Below the pieces are notes generated by a model. That model was given only the letters and a program-made list of their open reading frames with translations. It was not told where the DNA came from and searched no databases. Below are positions 1-6,196 of a stretch of 7,423 bases of DNA, in pieces (positions within the stretch are counted from its first letter, which is position 1; each line of letters begins with the position of its first letter). The stretch spans positions 1 through 7,423 of the forward strand of contig JAJQIE010000267.1 in NCBI GenBank assembly GCA_021199395.1. The letters run 5' to 3'. The DNA is from Lachnospiraceae bacterium. Lineage in GTDB: Bacteria; Bacillota; Clostridia; Lachnospirales; Lachnospiraceae. A program made the position numbers and the translations under genes.

Positions 1-1
1 G

Positions 2-394
2 TATGTGCACGGCTGCATAGCCGGAGGCCGGTATTACATGCACATAAACGCGAAGGGCGATGTGGAGCCGTGCGTGTTTATCCACTACTCCAACTGCAAC
101 ATCAAGAATACCTCGCTGAAGGATGCCTTAAAGAGCCCGCTCTTCCAGGCGTACCACGACAATCAGCCGTTCAATAAGAATATGCTGCGTCCCTGCCCGA
201 TGCTGGAGAATCCGGAGTGCCTGCGCGCGATGGTAAAGAAGACGGGTGCTGTGAATACGGATTATCAGAGCCCGGAGAGTGTGGATGATCTTTGTGATAA
301 GACGACGCCATATGCAGATGCGTGGAAGGAAACCGCGGATAAAGTCTGGGAGGAAAACCCTAAGAGCAAAATTGACAGTCCGAGAAAAAGATAA
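2..394 (+). CDS. Radical SAM/SPASM protein, C-terminal part (5' truncated by window)
   Basis: This is the end of a gene that begins before the window; the frame is open from base 2, so the GTG at 5 is not the true start. Counting that GTG codon as residue 1, the visible 129 residues hold a SPASM-type region for an auxiliary iron-sulfur cluster: HGC near residue 4, then I-NAKGDVEPC ending at C23, SNC at C31, and later RPCPMLENPEC with C64 and C72. The stretch NIKNTSLKDALKSPLF is the usual SPASM follow-up, where the protein names where the peptide or substrate continues. The radical SAM CxxxCxxC core would lie upstream and cannot be seen. The tail after residue 100 is charged and ends in basic residues. 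The substrate cannot be told from this part. Anaerobic Clostridia carry many such enzymes. The gene is followed by a hairpin at 426-461. Confidence 0.8.
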   Translation, partial: YVHGCIAGGRYYMHINAKGDVEPCVFIHYSNCNIKNTSLKDALKSPLFQAYHDNQPFNKNMLRPCPMLENPECLRAMVKKTGAVNTDYQSPESVDDLCDKTTPYADAWKETADKVWEENPKSKIDSPRKR

Positions 395-425
395 AAGAAA
401 AGAAACGGCAGAAAAAGAATTATCA

Positions 426-461
426 GAGAGCTTCCCCGGAAAAGGTTCTGAGGAAGCTCTC
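426..461 (+). terminator. Candidate intrinsic terminator after the radical SAM gene
   Basis: A perfect 10-bp inverted repeat, GAGAGCTTCC (426-435) and GGAAGCTCTC (452-461), encloses a 16-nt loop. It lies 31 bp after the radical SAM stop and 36 bp before the aminopeptidase start. The following GATTTCTATT is only moderately T-rich, so termination may be partial. If some readthrough occurs, the aminopeptidase could be transcribed with the upstream gene, because no good separate promoter is visible in the gap. Confidence 0.55.
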
Positions 462-497
462 GATTTCTATTGATTATAATTTACAGGAGGAAATGCG

Positions 498-1856
498 ATG
501 TATAACGAAGCTGCGCAGGAATTGCTTTCTTTTATAAAAAGTTCGCCGACGCCCTTCCATGCCGTTTGGAATATCAGCGGTATGTTGGAGAAAGAAGGGT
601 TTGAGAGATTGAAAGAAGGCTCTGTGTGGGATATAAGACCGGGCGGAAAGTATTATGTAACAAGAAATGGCTCCAGTATCCTGGCATTTAAAACTGGGAC
701 ACAGATAGAGAACTACAGCTTCCATATTACGGCATCCCACAGCGATTCGCCGACCTTTAAATTAAAAGAGAATGCACAGATTGATGTCAAAGGGAAATAT
801 ACGGTTCTGAACACAGAAGGCTATGGGGGAATGATTTGCTCCACATGGTTTGACAGACCGCTTTCTCTGGCCGGAAGAGTGATCGTAAAAGAAGGAAGCA
901 GCCTTGTATCCAGACTTCTGAATATTGACCGGGATCTTCTTATGATTCCGAGTCTCGCAATCCATATGAACCGGGAAGTGAATGAGAAACAGTCACTGAA
1001 TAAACAAAAGGATATGCTGCCGGTCTACAGCGGAAAAACAATGGATGCGGATGCGTTAAAGAACCTGGTGGCGAACGAACTGCGAGTGGAAGCAGAGCAG
1101 ATATACGGGACAGATCTCTTTCTGTATAACAGAGCAGAGCCTTCCGTCTGGGGAGCTGATGGCGAATTTATTTCCAGCCCGCGGCTGGATGATCTGGAGT
1201 GCGCGTATGCATCTCTGGAGGGATTTTTACGCGGAGAAAACAGGGAATCCGTCAGCGTATATGCGTGTTTTGATAACGAAGAAGTGGGGTCGCATACGAA
1301 ACAGGGAGCTGCGTCTACGTTTCTTAGTGATGCGCTGACCCGTATGAATGCCGCTCTGGGAAAATCGCCGGAAGATCTTTCAAGGGCGCTTGCTTCCAGC
1401 TTTATGCTGAGCTGCGATAACGCGCATGCCGTTCATCCGAATTACCCGGAAAAGACCGATGTGTGTAATTGTGTATATATGAATGAAGGGATTGTGGTCA
1501 AATCTCATGCCGGACAGAAATATACCTCAGATGCGGTGAGCATTGCCCTGTTTAAAATGATCTGTGAGAAAGCTGGCGTGCCGGTTCAGTTTTTTGCGAA
1601 TCGTTCGGATATGAATGGCGGAAGCACCCTTGGGAATATTGCCATGTCGCAGGTATCGGTGAATACCGTGGACATCGGGCTTGCGCAGCTGGCGATGCAT
1701 TCCTCTTATGAAACGGCGGGAATCCGGGATGCGGATTATCTGATTCGGGCAGTCGAAACCTTTTATAACAGTCATATCTGCGAGACAGAGCCAGGGGTTT
1801 ATGAAATACGGGATGACAGTATCAGAAAAAAGGAGGGCCGAGGCCATGTCCTGTGA
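498..1856 (+). CDS. M18 family metallo-aminopeptidase
   Basis: This 452-residue protein is a full-length M18 (aspartyl aminopeptidase-like) peptidase, a cytosolic two-zinc enzyme that removes N-terminal residues from peptides. By analogy with human DNPEP, the metal and catalytic residues are all present: H81 in HSDSP, D231 in PRLDDL, the pair E261-E262 in DNEEVGS, D307 in SCDNAHAVHP and H401 in MHSSYE. The start at 498 has AGGAGG at 485-490, 7 nt upstream. Residues up to about 425 match the usual family length, and the last 25 or so (HICETEPG... to GRGHVL) form a charged extension of unclear role. It stands alone in its direction, after a hairpin. Arginine use is uneven: the first six Arg codons are all AGA, while later ones are mostly CGN. 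Acidic versus neutral substrate preference cannot be decided from sequence. Confidence 0.93.
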   Translation: MYNEAAQELLSFIKSSPTPFHAVWNISGMLEKEGFERLKEGSVWDIRPGGKYYVTRNGSSILAFKTGTQIENYSFHITASHSDSPTFKLKENAQIDVKGKYTVLNTEGYGGMICSTWFDRPLSLAGRVIVKEGSSLVSRLLNIDRDLLMIPSLAIHMNREVNEKQSLNKQKDMLPVYSGKTMDADALKNLVANELRVEAEQIYGTDLFLYNRAEPSVWGADGEFISSPRLDDLECAYASLEGFLRGENRESVSVYACFDNEEVGSHTKQGAASTFLSDALTRMNAALGKSPEDLSRALASSFMLSCDNAHAVHPNYPEKTDVCNCVYMNEGIVVKSHAGQKYTSDAVSIALFKMICEKAGVPVQFFANRSDMNGGSTLGNIAMSQVSVNTVDIGLAQLAMHSSYETAGIRDADYLIRAVETFYNSHICETEPGVYEIRDDSIRKKEGRGHVL

Positions 1857-1935
1857 CCCCGGCGAGTATGAAAAAGAAAGATTTTTAAAGCACTTGCTGT
1901 TTGCTTCTGAAAAAAAGAATATAGCAGCTTTGTGA
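1846..1935 (+). CDS. Possible 29-codon ORF overlapping the aminopeptidase stop
   Basis: AGGAGG at 1831-1836 stands 9 nt before an ATG at 1846, inside the last codons of the aminopeptidase but in another frame. The two genes would overlap by 11 nt, a layout typical of translational coupling. The frame reads MSCDPGEYEKERFLKHLLFA and then a short basic tail before TGA at 1933. No family is recognised. After the stop, the same frame continues with protein-like stretches broken by TAA codons at 1966 and 2038, including a Cys- and Asp/Tyr-rich piece. It may therefore be the head of a decayed small gene rather than a working peptide. The evidence is only the ribosome site and the layout. Confidence 0.3.
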   Translation: MSCDPGEYEKERFLKHLLFASEKKNIAAL

Positions 1936-2099
1936 AGAAAAAATGACTGTATTGTGGAAAAATTGTAAAGAGACTGTGGAGGTTTTGTGTGTGCGGATTA
2001 TGACAACGGCGCTTTTGACTATGAATGTACTGACCGGTAAGAAAAAATAATGAAAGCGAAGGTTTATCCGTCGGATGCGTGGAAAAACCAGTCGATTTT
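1936..2099. other. Convergent intergenic region without a clear gene
   Basis: This stretch lies between the + strand aminopeptidase (with its possible small downstream frame) and the 3' end of the minus-strand LysR gene. No convincing terminator with stem and T-run was found for either direction. The only repeats are a short ATCCG-T-CGGAT palindrome near 2066 and A/T-rich runs. It also holds the stop-broken reading frame described under the 29-codon ORF. Confidence 0.5.
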
Positions 2100-2927
2100 T
2101 TATTTCAGGTCGGTATGCTTCAGGTAGACGATGTTAAACTCACGGATGATGCGGTCGTCCTGAAGCTGAAATTTTCCCAGAGCCGGATCGCTGTCGGCGA
2201 GCACATTGTATACAAAAGAAACGCCATAACCCTCGCGGACGAGATCAAGGATTACCTTGAAGCTGGAAATGCAGATACGGCGCTGAAAGCGGCTGAGAGA
2301 TTCATTGTAGCCCATCAGCTCCTGTTCAAGAATTGCGCGTGTGCCGGAGCCGTCCTCGCGATGGATGATCGTCTCGCCAAGCAGCTCCTCGATACTGACA
2401 GTCCTTCCGGCGAAGGGGTGATCCTTGCGGCAGATCCCGACGAAGGGCTCCCGGCGAAGCAGGATGGAGTCAAAGCATTCCTTGTCAAAAAAACCTTCAA
2501 CTACCGCGAAATCGAGCCGGTCTGTTTCTAATGCCCGCAGAAGATGCTCCGTATTGTCTACGAGGAAATCCAGAGAATGATCGGGATCCGCCAGAAAACG
2601 GTGGAGATATTCTGTAAGAAAGTAGTCGCCAATCGTTTTTGTAGCGCCGATCCTGAGCGCGCGGACGGCGTCGGCTTTCCGGAGCCTGTCGCGCAGAGAC
2701 TGCTCCTGATGGCGTACCGCGCGGGCATAGGTTTCGAGCGTTCTGGCCGCTTCGGTTTTTTCCAGCTTTCGGTTTGCGTAGCAAAACAGCCGACAGCCGT
2801 ATTCCTCTTCCAGATGGTGGATCTGCTGTGTAACTGCGGGCTGCGTAAGATGCAGAATACTGGCGGCCTGACGGTAGCTTCCGCACTCGCATAGTGTTAA
2901 AAAGGTTTCGATTCGATAATCCAGCAT
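2100..2927 (-). CDS. LysR-type transcriptional regulator, CysL/YeiE-like
   Basis: The 275-residue protein has the LysR plan: an N-terminal winged helix-turn-helix (about residues 3-60, with GSYRQAASILHLTQPAVTQQI), a linker helix to about 88, and a periplasmic-binding-protein-like effector domain from about 90. The effector domain carries REDGSGTR at 190-197. A motif of this kind (RExGSGTR) is common in the CysL/YeiE/CbbR branch of LysR proteins. Bacillus CysL activates a divergent sulfite reductase operon, and E. coli YeiE responds to sulfite. The start is placed at 2927 because the protein then begins MLDYRIETFL, as the family does, and a GGAG site precedes it. An upstream ATG at 2969 adds 14 atypical residues without a ribosome site. 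The gene is divergent from the reductase fusion with a 112-bp gap, so that fusion is its most likely target. The effector is unknown; sulfite or a reduced-sulfur compound is a guess from this context. Confidence 0.9.
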   Translation of the reverse strand: MLDYRIETFLTLCECGSYRQAASILHLTQPAVTQQIHHLEEEYGCRLFCYANRKLEKTEAARTLETYARAVRHQEQSLRDRLRKADAVRALRIGATKTIGDYFLTEYLHRFLADPDHSLDFLVDNTEHLLRALETDRLDFAVVEGFFDKECFDSILLRREPFVGICRKDHPFAGRTVSIEELLGETIIHREDGSGTRAILEQELMGYNESLSRFQRRICISSFKVILDLVREGYGVSFVYNVLADSDPALGKFQLQDDRIIREFNIVYLKHTDLK

Positions 2928-2938
2928 GGCTGACGAGA

Positions 2939-2944
2939 CTCCTT
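2939..2944 (-). promoter_or_regulatory. Ribosome binding site that fixes the LysR start
   Basis: On the minus strand this reads AAGGAG, 11 nt before the ATG at 2927. The alternative in-frame ATG at 2969 is preceded only by A/T-rich sequence with no Shine-Dalgarno match, so the shorter protein is preferred. Confidence 0.75.
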
Positions 2945-2963
2945 CATACTTATAAATTTTACT

Positions 2964-2993
2964 AATCAATACATAAATATTGTTAAATTGATT
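2964..2993. promoter_or_regulatory. Candidate LysR-binding inverted repeats in the divergent promoter
   Basis: A perfect 7-bp inverted repeat, AATCAAT (2964-2970) and ATTGATT (2987-2993), has a 16-bp spacer. A second one, CAATA (2967-2971) and TATTG (2978-2982) with 6 bp between, overlaps its left arm. The right arm of the outer repeat coincides with the -35 box of the reductase promoter, and the inner repeat is centred near -48 from the predicted start. Regulators of this family usually bind dyads between about -70 and -35. A match to the loose T-N11-A rule was not clear, so the assignment rests on symmetry and position. Confidence 0.5.
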
Positions 2994-3016
2994 TTATCAT
3001 TGGATGAGCGTATAAT
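2988..3016 (+). promoter_or_regulatory. Sigma-A promoter of the reductase fusion
   Basis: TTGATT at 2988-2993 and TATAAT at 3011-3016 are separated by exactly 17 bp. Transcription would start near 3023, leaving a leader of roughly 17 nt before ATG 3040, with AAGGAG at 3026-3031. The perfect -10 and imperfect -35, together with the dyads just upstream, suit an activator-assisted promoter. Confidence 0.75.
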
Positions 3017-3039
3017 CAAGAAAAAAAGGAGTCTGGACT

Positions 3040-5682
3040 ATGAATGTTGTAGTAATCGGCGGCGTTGCTGCCGGAACAAAAACCGCTGCGAAGCTGATGC
3101 GTCAGGATCGCAGTGCGAATGTCACTGTCTACACAAAGAGCAGGGATATTTCTTATGCCGGCTGCGGTCTGCCCTACTATGTGGGCGGCAGTATCGAGAG
3201 CCGGGAGGAGCTGATCGTCAATACCCCTGAAAGCTTTACCGGGCTGACTGGGGTAAAGGTGTGTACCGGGATGGAGGCAGTCTCAGTAAACGCCGCGGAG
3301 AAGACGGTGTCATTTGCAAATGGGGAAGCTGTATCCTATGATAAGCTGGTCATTGCTACCGGCGCGGAGCCCTTTGTGCCGGATGTGCCGGGCAAAGCCC
3401 TGCCGGGTGTGTTTACAATGCGATCGCCTGACGACGCGATCAGCCTCCGCGCGTGGGCGGAGAAGAATGACTGCCGCAGCGCAGTGGTTGTGGGCGGAGG
3501 CTTTATCGGCCTGGAGATTGCGGAAAACCTGATGGCAAAGGGGCTGAAGGTCACGGTTGTCGATATGGCTTCTCAGGTTATGCCGAATCTGTTCGATGCG
3601 GAGGTGGCCGCGTATATACGCAGGAAGCTGCAGGCAAAAGGGATGCGGATCGTCACCGGCGCGGGACTTGAGGAGATTCTGGGACAGGAAAGGGCCGCGG
3701 GAATCCGCACGAGCGCGGGCAGCTTTGAAGGAGAGCTGGTTGTACTGGCGATCGGCGTCCGTCCGGCGACCGCTTTTCTTTCGGATTCCGGGATTGAGAT
3801 GAACCGTGGTACAATCGTTACGGATAAGTACCAGCGGACGAATCTGGACGATGTCTATGCGGTCGGCGACTGCGCGCAGGTTTACAACCGGCTGACCGGA
3901 AAAGGGCAGTGGTCCGCGATGGGCTCTACCGCCAATATTACCGGGCGTATGCTGGCAAAAAATCTGACCGGAGCGAACCTCGCCTATGGCGGCTGCCTTG
4001 GCACCGGCGTTGTGAGGCTGGCGGACGATCTGAATGCCGGACGAACGGGGCTTACGGAAATGCAGGCGAAGGAGGCGGGCCATGACGTGATCACTGCTAC
4101 CTGCGTTACGGATGACAAAGCGCATTATTATCCGGACTCCTCTGTTTTTGTCACAAAACTGATTGCGGATAAAACGACGCGCGAGCTGCTGGGTATCCAG
4201 ATACTGGGCTCCGGAGCCGTGGACAAGATGGTGGACATTGCGGTTACCGGCATTTCCATGGGGATGAAGGCAGATGAGTTTGATACGCTGGACTATGCCT
4301 ACGCGCCGCCCTTCTCGACGGCTATTCATCCGTTTGTACAGGCCTGCTATATTCTGGAAAATAAGATGAGCGGGGCTTATGAAACATTTACGCCGGCTGA
4401 GTACGCGGCTGGAAAGGCGAAAGGCTACCGGGTGCTTGATGTCAGTCCAAAGCCCGCGATTCCGGGCGCGAAATGGATCGACCTTACAGCGCTGAATGCA
4501 CTGGGCAAAGGCGCTGGGAGAGCGGACGAAACCAATGAAGCCGGAAACCGGGAAAATGCGAATGAGGTTCAAAACAAAGAAGCTTTCCGGGCGCTCGATG
4601 GAGTCTCAAAGGATGAAAAGCTTCTGCTGGTCTGTGCGAAGGGGAAGCGCGGATATTTTCTGCAGAATCGGCTGAAAGCCCTTGGATATACAAACACGCG
4701 CGCACTGGAGGGCGGTCTGTACATAAATACGGTAAAGGTGGAATTCACCGGCACGCTGCCTCCGGAAGAGATTAAGCGTGTAAAAGGACTTGGCTGCCTG
4801 CAGGATAAGCGCTATCCTGACGTATTTAATGTCCGCGTGATCACCCGCAACGGAAGAATTACCGCTGAGGAGCACCGTGTAATCGCTGAGGCGTCTGAGC
4901 GCTTTGGCTCCGGCGCGGTGACAATGACGACGCGGCTGACACTGGAAATCCAGGGTGTGAAGCACGCCAACATCCAGCCGCTGATCGAATTTTTAAATGA
5001 GCATGGACTGACGACCGGCGGAACCGGCTCGCTGGTGCGTCCGGTCGTCTCCTGTAAGGGGACAACCTGTCAGTACGGCCTGATCGATACCTTTGGCCTG
5101 TCGGAGCGTCTGCACGAAGCGTTCTATGTAGGGTATCACGGTGTGACACTGCCGCACAAATTCAAGATAGCGGTAGGCGGATGCCCGAACAACTGCGTAA
5201 AGCCGAACCTGAATGATCTTGGTATTGTCGGCCAGAGAGTTCCAGTGGTGGATCTCAGTAAGTGCCGCGGCTGTAAAAAGTGCAGGGTGGAAGCTTCCTG
5301 CCCGGTACATGTGGCAAAGGTAGTGGACGGAAAAATACAGATCGATCCGAATGCCTGCAACAACTGTGGCCGCTGTAAGGATAAGTGTGTGTTTGACGCG
5401 CTGGAATATCGGGATGGCTATCGCGTATATATCGGCGGACGCTGGGGAAAGAAAGTCGCGCATGGGGAGCCGCTGCCGCGAATCTTTACCTCAGAAGAGG
5501 AAGTGATGGATCTCGTAGAGAAAGCAATTCTGCTGTTCCGGGACGAGGGATTGTCCGGAGAACGGTTCGCCGATACGGTGACGCGGCTCGGATTTGATAC
5601 CGTCAGCAAAAAATTGCTGGAAAGCAAAATTGATCGGGAGGCGATCCTGAAAAAGACAGTTAAGGGCGGAGCTACCTGCTAA
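3040..5682 (+). CDS. CoA-disulfide reductase/rhodanese/siroheme sulfite reductase/ferredoxin fusion
   Basis: This single open frame of 880 residues joins four modules. Residues 1-445 are a pyridine nucleotide-disulfide oxidoreductase of the CoA-disulfide reductase/NADH oxidase type: FAD motif GGVAAG (7-12), redox Cys42 in SYAGCGLPY, NAD motif GGGFIGLE (152-159) followed by D175 (suggesting NADH), FAD motif VGDC (275-278), and Y363-Y364 and YAYAPP (419-424), as in CoA-disulfide reductases. Residues 455-570 are a rhodanese domain with Cys532 in CAKGKRG and a polar insert at about 488-514. Residues 590-735 are one siroheme-reductase half with C672/C677 and C715/C719; the second pair sits in GGCPNNC...DLGI, which nearly matches the nitrite/sulfite reductase signature. 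Residues 740-785 carry two [4Fe-4S] motifs (C742, C745, C748, C754; C773, C776, C779, C783). A cytosolic NADH-driven reduction of sulfite or sulfane sulfur is inferred. Nitrite is possible. AAGGAG lies 8 nt before the start. Confidence 0.9.
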   Translation: MNVVVIGGVAAGTKTAAKLMRQDRSANVTVYTKSRDISYAGCGLPYYVGGSIESREELIVNTPESFTGLTGVKVCTGMEAVSVNAAEKTVSFANGEAVSYDKLVIATGAEPFVPDVPGKALPGVFTMRSPDDAISLRAWAEKNDCRSAVVVGGGFIGLEIAENLMAKGLKVTVVDMASQVMPNLFDAEVAAYIRRKLQAKGMRIVTGAGLEEILGQERAAGIRTSAGSFEGELVVLAIGVRPATAFLSDSGIEMNRGTIVTDKYQRTNLDDVYAVGDCAQVYNRLTGKGQWSAMGSTANITGRMLAKNLTGANLAYGGCLGTGVVRLADDLNAGRTGLTEMQAKEAGHDVITATCVTDDKAHYYPDSSVFVTKLIADKTTRELLGIQILGSGAVDKMVDIAVTGISMGMKADEFDTLDYAYAPPFSTAIHPFVQACYILENKMSGAYETFTPAEYAAGKAKGYRVLDVSPKPAIPGAKWIDLTALNALGKGAGRADETNEAGNRENANEVQNKEAFRALDGVSKDEKLLLVCAKGKRGYFLQNRLKALGYTNTRALEGGLYINTVKVEFTGTLPPEEIKRVKGLGCLQDKRYPDVFNVRVITRNGRITAEEHRVIAEASERFGSGAVTMTTRLTLEIQGVKHANIQPLIEFLNEHGLTTGGTGSLVRPVVSCKGTTCQYGLIDTFGLSERLHEAFYVGYHGVTLPHKFKIAVGGCPNNCVKPNLNDLGIVGQRVPVVDLSKCRGCKKCRVEASCPVHVAKVVDGKIQIDPNACNNCGRCKDKCVFDALEYRDGYRVYIGGRWGKKVAHGEPLPRIFTSEEEVMDLVEKAILLFRDEGLSGERFADTVTRLGFDTVSKKLLESKIDREAILKKTVKGGATC

Positions 5683-5707
5683 AGAACTGTTAAACAGGAT
5701 ATGCGTG

Positions 5708-5741
5708 TCGGGCAGGAAGCGACAAGCCGCATCCTGCCCGA
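5708..5741. terminator. Shared hairpin between convergent reductase and flavodoxin genes
   Basis: TCGGGCAGGA (5708-5717) and TCCTGCCCGA (5732-5741) form a perfect 10-bp stem. It can continue inward past an A-A mismatch with GCG/CGC (5719-5721 and 5728-5730), leaving a 6-nt loop. The hairpin sits 25 bp after the reductase stop and 9 bp after the flavodoxin stop, so it could end both transcripts. Neither side has a strong T-run; the minus-strand side is the more T-rich. Confidence 0.6.
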
Positions 5742-5750
5742 TCCATATGT

Positions 5751-6176
5751 TCAGAGAGAAACCTGTGCCAGCTTTTCACCGAGTGCGCGAAGCGCCTGCT
5801 CTGCTTCATCGTCCGGTGCGTCCGCGCAGATCACGCCTTCGTCGTTTACTACTGTAGCGCCGGCTTTCTGCATACGTTCGACCCAGTTGCGCATCCACTC
5901 GCCGTCTCCCCAGCCGTAAGAGCCAAATAATCCAATGGTTTTTCCGCTCACGTTTTTTTCAAGCTCCTCGATAAACGGTTCCACAATGGTTTCCTCCAGA
6001 ACCTCATCGCCCATCGCCGGACAGCCGAGCGCGAATACCTGCTCCTCCGCCAGATCAGCCGGAGTGATGTCTTCCATAGAGACTGTTTTTGCGTCGCCGG
6101 CACCCTTTGCCACGAGATCGGCCATTGCCTCAGTGTTGCCCGAACCGCTCCAGAATACTACCTTTAATTCTGCCAT
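5751..6176 (-). CDS. Short-chain clostridial flavodoxin
   Basis: The 141-residue protein is a single-domain FMN flavodoxin that carries one or two electrons at low potential in the cytosol and can stand in for ferredoxin when iron is scarce. It closely resembles the well-known Clostridium beijerinckii flavodoxin. The phosphate loop is WSGSGNT at 9-15, the 50s loop is GCPAMGDE at 51-58, and the 90s loop is GSYGWGDGEW at 85-94 with W89 expected to stack on the flavin. The length is normal for the short-chain class, without the roughly 20-residue insertion of long-chain forms. The start at 6176 follows AGGAGG by 8 nt; an in-frame ATG further out at 6275 runs back into the upstream gene and is not used. 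Only 20 bp separate it from the DUF3793 gene, so the two are probably co-transcribed. Its redox partners cannot be read from here. Confidence 0.95.
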   Translation of the reverse strand: MAELKVVFWSGSGNTEAMADLVAKGAGDAKTVSMEDITPADLAEEQVFALGCPAMGDEVLEETIVEPFIEELEKNVSGKTIGLFGSYGWGDGEWMRNWVERMQKAGATVVNDEGVICADAPDDEAEQALRALGEKLAQVSL

Positions 6177-6184
6177 GTTTATTC

Positions 6185-6190
6185 CCTCCT
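6185..6190 (-). promoter_or_regulatory. Ribosome binding site that fixes the flavodoxin start
   Basis: AGGAGG on the minus strand, 8 nt before ATG 6176, lies in the 20-bp gap after the DUF3793 stop. It rules out the longer in-frame reading that would begin at 6275 inside the upstream gene. Confidence 0.85.
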
Positions 6191-6196
6191 GAATAA

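Noticed and set aside
475..480. TATAAT just before the aminopeptidase gene as its -10 box
   Set aside because: A start about 7 nt downstream would fall within the AGGAGG ribosome site, and no -35 hexamer lies 16-18 bp upstream.
1933..1935. TGA in the small frame as a selenocysteine codon
   Set aside because: The same frame is also stopped by TAA at 1966 and 2038, and no selenocysteine-insertion hairpin was seen directly downstream.
2928..2969. Longer LysR start at 2969
   Set aside because: It adds 14 residues not seen in LysR proteins, lacks a ribosome site and would run into the divergent promoter; ATG 2927 with AAGGAG is better.
3310..4572. Long open frame (420 codons) antisense to the reductase fusion
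   Set aside because: It lies wholly inside a gene with clear FAD, NAD and rhodanese motifs. It has no ribosome site or recognisable domain and reads as low-plausibility Arg/His/Ser-rich protein, as antisense frames in GC-richer genes often do.
5687..5697. CTGTT-A-AACAG palindrome after the reductase stop as a terminator
   Set aside because: A single-base loop cannot form a stable hairpin; the 10-bp stem at 5708-5741 is the better candidate.
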